DNA of 64,000 bases. Origin: a virus. The stretch is taken from the IMG/VR virus record IMGVR_UViG_3300032294_002706, positions 1 to 64,000 of that record; one strand, given 5' to 3'. The translations under genes were made by a program, and so were the position numbers. Shown here in pieces: positions 62,956 to 64,000 of the stretch; position 1 is the stretch's first letter, and each line of letters opens with the position of its first letter. A model generated the notes under the pieces. The model was not told the origin of the DNA and did no database searches. It saw nothing but the letters and a program-made list of their open reading frames with translations.

Positions 62956-63113
62956 AATTTTAAATTTTTTTCAGGAGTAAGTTCTTCTACTGAATAAATA
63001 TCTCCTCCTGAACTAAGTTTCATCTTATTCCAGATATCGGTTTCAATTTTCATCAAACGGTTTAAAGTTACTTTACCCGAGGCTTCATTTACAAATTGAG
63101 TAAACTTCTTTAT
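62952..63113 (-). CDS. 53-residue gene with capsid-targeting-like start and no ATG/GTG/TTG
   Basis: The open frame lies between a stop at 63117-63119 and a TGA at 62952-62954 that overlaps the next gene's ATG (ATGA). It reads ATA-KKFTQFVNEASGK and ends ELTPEKNLKL. No standard start precedes KKFTQFVNEA, the same motif as in 46087-46686 (KSFTQFVNEE). The ATA (63113) overlaps the TAA stop of the upstream gene; an ATC just before it is the other choice. Initiation at AUA or AUC by translational coupling is the simplest reading; a sequencing error or an inner ATG at 63053 would be alternatives. Confidence 0.5.
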   Translation of the reverse strand: MKKFTQFVNEASGKVTLNRLMKIETDIWNKMKLSSGGDIYSVEELTPEKNLKL

Positions 63114-63457
63114 GATTTAGATTTCTCAACCTTTCCTGAATAGATCAATGCATCTTCTGGTTTGTTTTGGTCATTAACCGCGACAATATCAAAATCTCCA
63201 TCCTTATCCGCTTTTGGTGAAATTGCAATGATTGCACCAGCTTTAATGCTAGGATTAGTTGATTTACTCACATTGAACGAAATCATTTCCTTGGTCGTGA
63301 ATTCGCTATCGCTAGTTCCTTCAACTCCAAAAGATTTTCCGTCCGCTGTGATGTTGAGAGTATACGAACCGGGTTTCGCAGCAGTAGTCGGCTCCTCCTG
63401 CTTTGGAGCAGTTGCCAGGTCTTCCTCAGCTAACCATTGTTCAAATAACTTGATCAT
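63110..63457 (-). CDS. Small acidic protein with capsid-targeting-like N-terminus
   Basis: 115 residues, MIKLFEQWLAEEDLATAP: the F-x-x-W-L-A-E form of the shared N-terminal motif, followed by an Ala/Pro/Glu/Thr linker (residues ~14-30). A small beta-rich domain follows (SYTLNITADGKSFGVEGT, AGAIIAISPKADKDGDFDIV). No enzyme motif. The downstream small gene starts at its stop codon; the gap to the acidic gene upstream is 7 bases. Likely virion-internal or prohead component by motif and neighbours; function unknown. Confidence 0.5.
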   Translation of the reverse strand: MIKLFEQWLAEEDLATAPKQEEPTTAAKPGSYTLNITADGKSFGVEGTSDSEFTTKEMISFNVSKSTNPSIKAGAIIAISPKADKDGDFDIVAVNDQNKPEDALIYSGKVEKSKS

Positions 63458-63464
63458 TCTCTAA

Positions 63465-64000
63465 TTATGCGTTTTCGTCTTGGTCTTCGTCGTCTCCGAT
63501 AGCGTTATCGTCGTCGTCTTGGTTTTCGTCTTCATCACTTTCTTCTGTGCAAAGTTTCTTAACTGCTGCACATACTAGATCGCAAATGTCTTCTTTTGTC
63601 ATTTCCATCTTTTCAGCGATATCTTCAATGATGTCTTTAAGATCATCTCCGAACTCTTCCATTAAAGTGGCTAATTGTTCTTCGTCGATTACTGGCTCGT
63701 CAGACGGCATATCGTCATCGTTTGCTGGCATATCGTCGTTTGCTGGCATTTCTTCTTCTGCCTCAGCGAACATGTTAAAATCTTCGTTAACGAATTGTTC
63801 AAAGCGAAGGATTTTTCCTTCTTCAACAGCGTCAACTGTTGCAATTGTTGGTTTTGCGTACATTGGGTTAAATGGTTTTTTCTTTGCCGTTCTTGAAATA
63901 AGGTCACGAGTTACCGCCTTCCATGTTGGGTCATAATTGTGGTTGAATTTTCCACCTTCAAAATCGGCATTTCTGTCAATCACTCGTTGATAGCCTTTCA
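63465..64000 (-). CDS. Acidic virion/prohead-type protein (N-terminus outside window)
   Basis: Open on the minus strand to the right window edge; a GTG at 63983 is in frame but the frame continues (KGYQRVIDRNADFEGGKF), so the true start is beyond. At least 178 residues are present. It contains an internal RFEQFVNEDFNMFAEAEEE, the same F-x-x-F-V-N-E element that is N-terminal in other proteins here. The C-terminal half is strongly acidic (MPANDDMPANDDDMPSDE, EDENQDDDDN) with a helical IIEDIAEKMEMTKEDICDLV. The internal site could be a protease cleavage or recognition site in a core or scaffold protein. Function not established. Confidence 0.55.
   Translation of the reverse strand, partial: KGYQRVIDRNADFEGGKFNHNYDPTWKAVTRDLISRTAKKKPFNPMYAKPTIATVDAVEEGKILRFEQFVNEDFNMFAEAEEEMPANDDMPANDDDMPSDEPVIDEEQLATLMEEFGDDLKDIIEDIAEKMEMTKEDICDLVCAAVKKLCTEESDEDENQDDDDNAIGDDEDQDENA

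Noticed and set aside
1-64000. Bacterial chromosome with prophage or integrated element
   Set aside because: All recognised genes are of T4-like phage type, with late promoters and replication modules; no bacterial housekeeping context, integrase or attachment repeats were seen.

Overview
The window is one contiguous stretch of a lytic, T4-like (contractile-tailed) bacteriophage genome. It carries recognisable counterparts of T4 gp18 (tail sheath), gp32, RNase H, gp41, gp42-like, gp43 (N-terminal part only), gp46, gp47, gp55, gp56 and UvsX. The host is inferred to be a member of the Bacteroidota. The reasons are that almost no start codon is preceded by a Shine-Dalgarno sequence (leaders are A-rich), that several plus-strand leaders carry TAnnTTTG-like elements, that a histone H1-like (Hc1) protein of the kind common in that phylum is encoded, and that the fibres have collagen-like and poly-threonine segments. 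The DNA is AT-rich. I see no tRNA, integrase, transposase, insertion sequence or CRISPR array. No gene-free gap exceeds about 240 bases.

Layout. 1-28.5 kb, mostly minus strand: a late structural module of very large fibre and baseplate proteins (up to 2077 residues). It also contains a glycosyltransferase and an amidoligase-like enzyme, and is interrupted by one plus-strand gene (8437-9228). 28.6-29.7 kb, minus: a gp55-like late sigma factor and a RuvC-like nuclease. 29.9-46.7 kb, plus: a DnaQ/PolB-type exonuclease, GroEL, a 1452-residue unknown, an S1-domain protein, ribonucleotide reductase (nrdB-nrdA), a short operon of probable capsid-cargo proteins under a perfect TATAAATA late promoter, an Hc1-like protein, gp32, RNase H, GroES and a HAD phosphatase. 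46.8-49.9 kb, minus: the tail sheath. 50.0-62.0 kb, plus: gp56-like dCTPase/dUTPase, the N-terminal part of a family B DNA polymerase, UvsX, gp41 helicase, gp47, a SET-domain protein, gp46, a dCMP hydroxymethylase-like enzyme and dCMP deaminase. 62.0-64.0 kb, minus: a RuvC-like fragment and a run of small proteins with capsid-targeting-like N-termini, ending in an acidic protein cut by the window edge.

How the parts fit. Most minus-strand structural transcription units start just downstream of a GATAAATAAC or TAATAAATAA motif, matching the T4 late promoter TATAAATA that gp55 recognises. Replication genes run the other way behind host-like promoters. The nucleotide enzymes (gp56-like, gp42-like with Asp at the base-selecting position, dCMP deaminase, RNR) point to T4-style 5-hydroxymethylcytosine DNA. 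GroEL plus GroES, an S1-like protein and an Hc1-like protein suggest the phage brings its own folding, translation-initiation and nucleoid factors. At least six proteins share an N-terminal motif like the T4 prohead-targeting peptide, including a HExxH metallopeptidase-like protein and a nucleotidase-like protein. This suggests a set of enzymes packaged in the head and delivered with the DNA.
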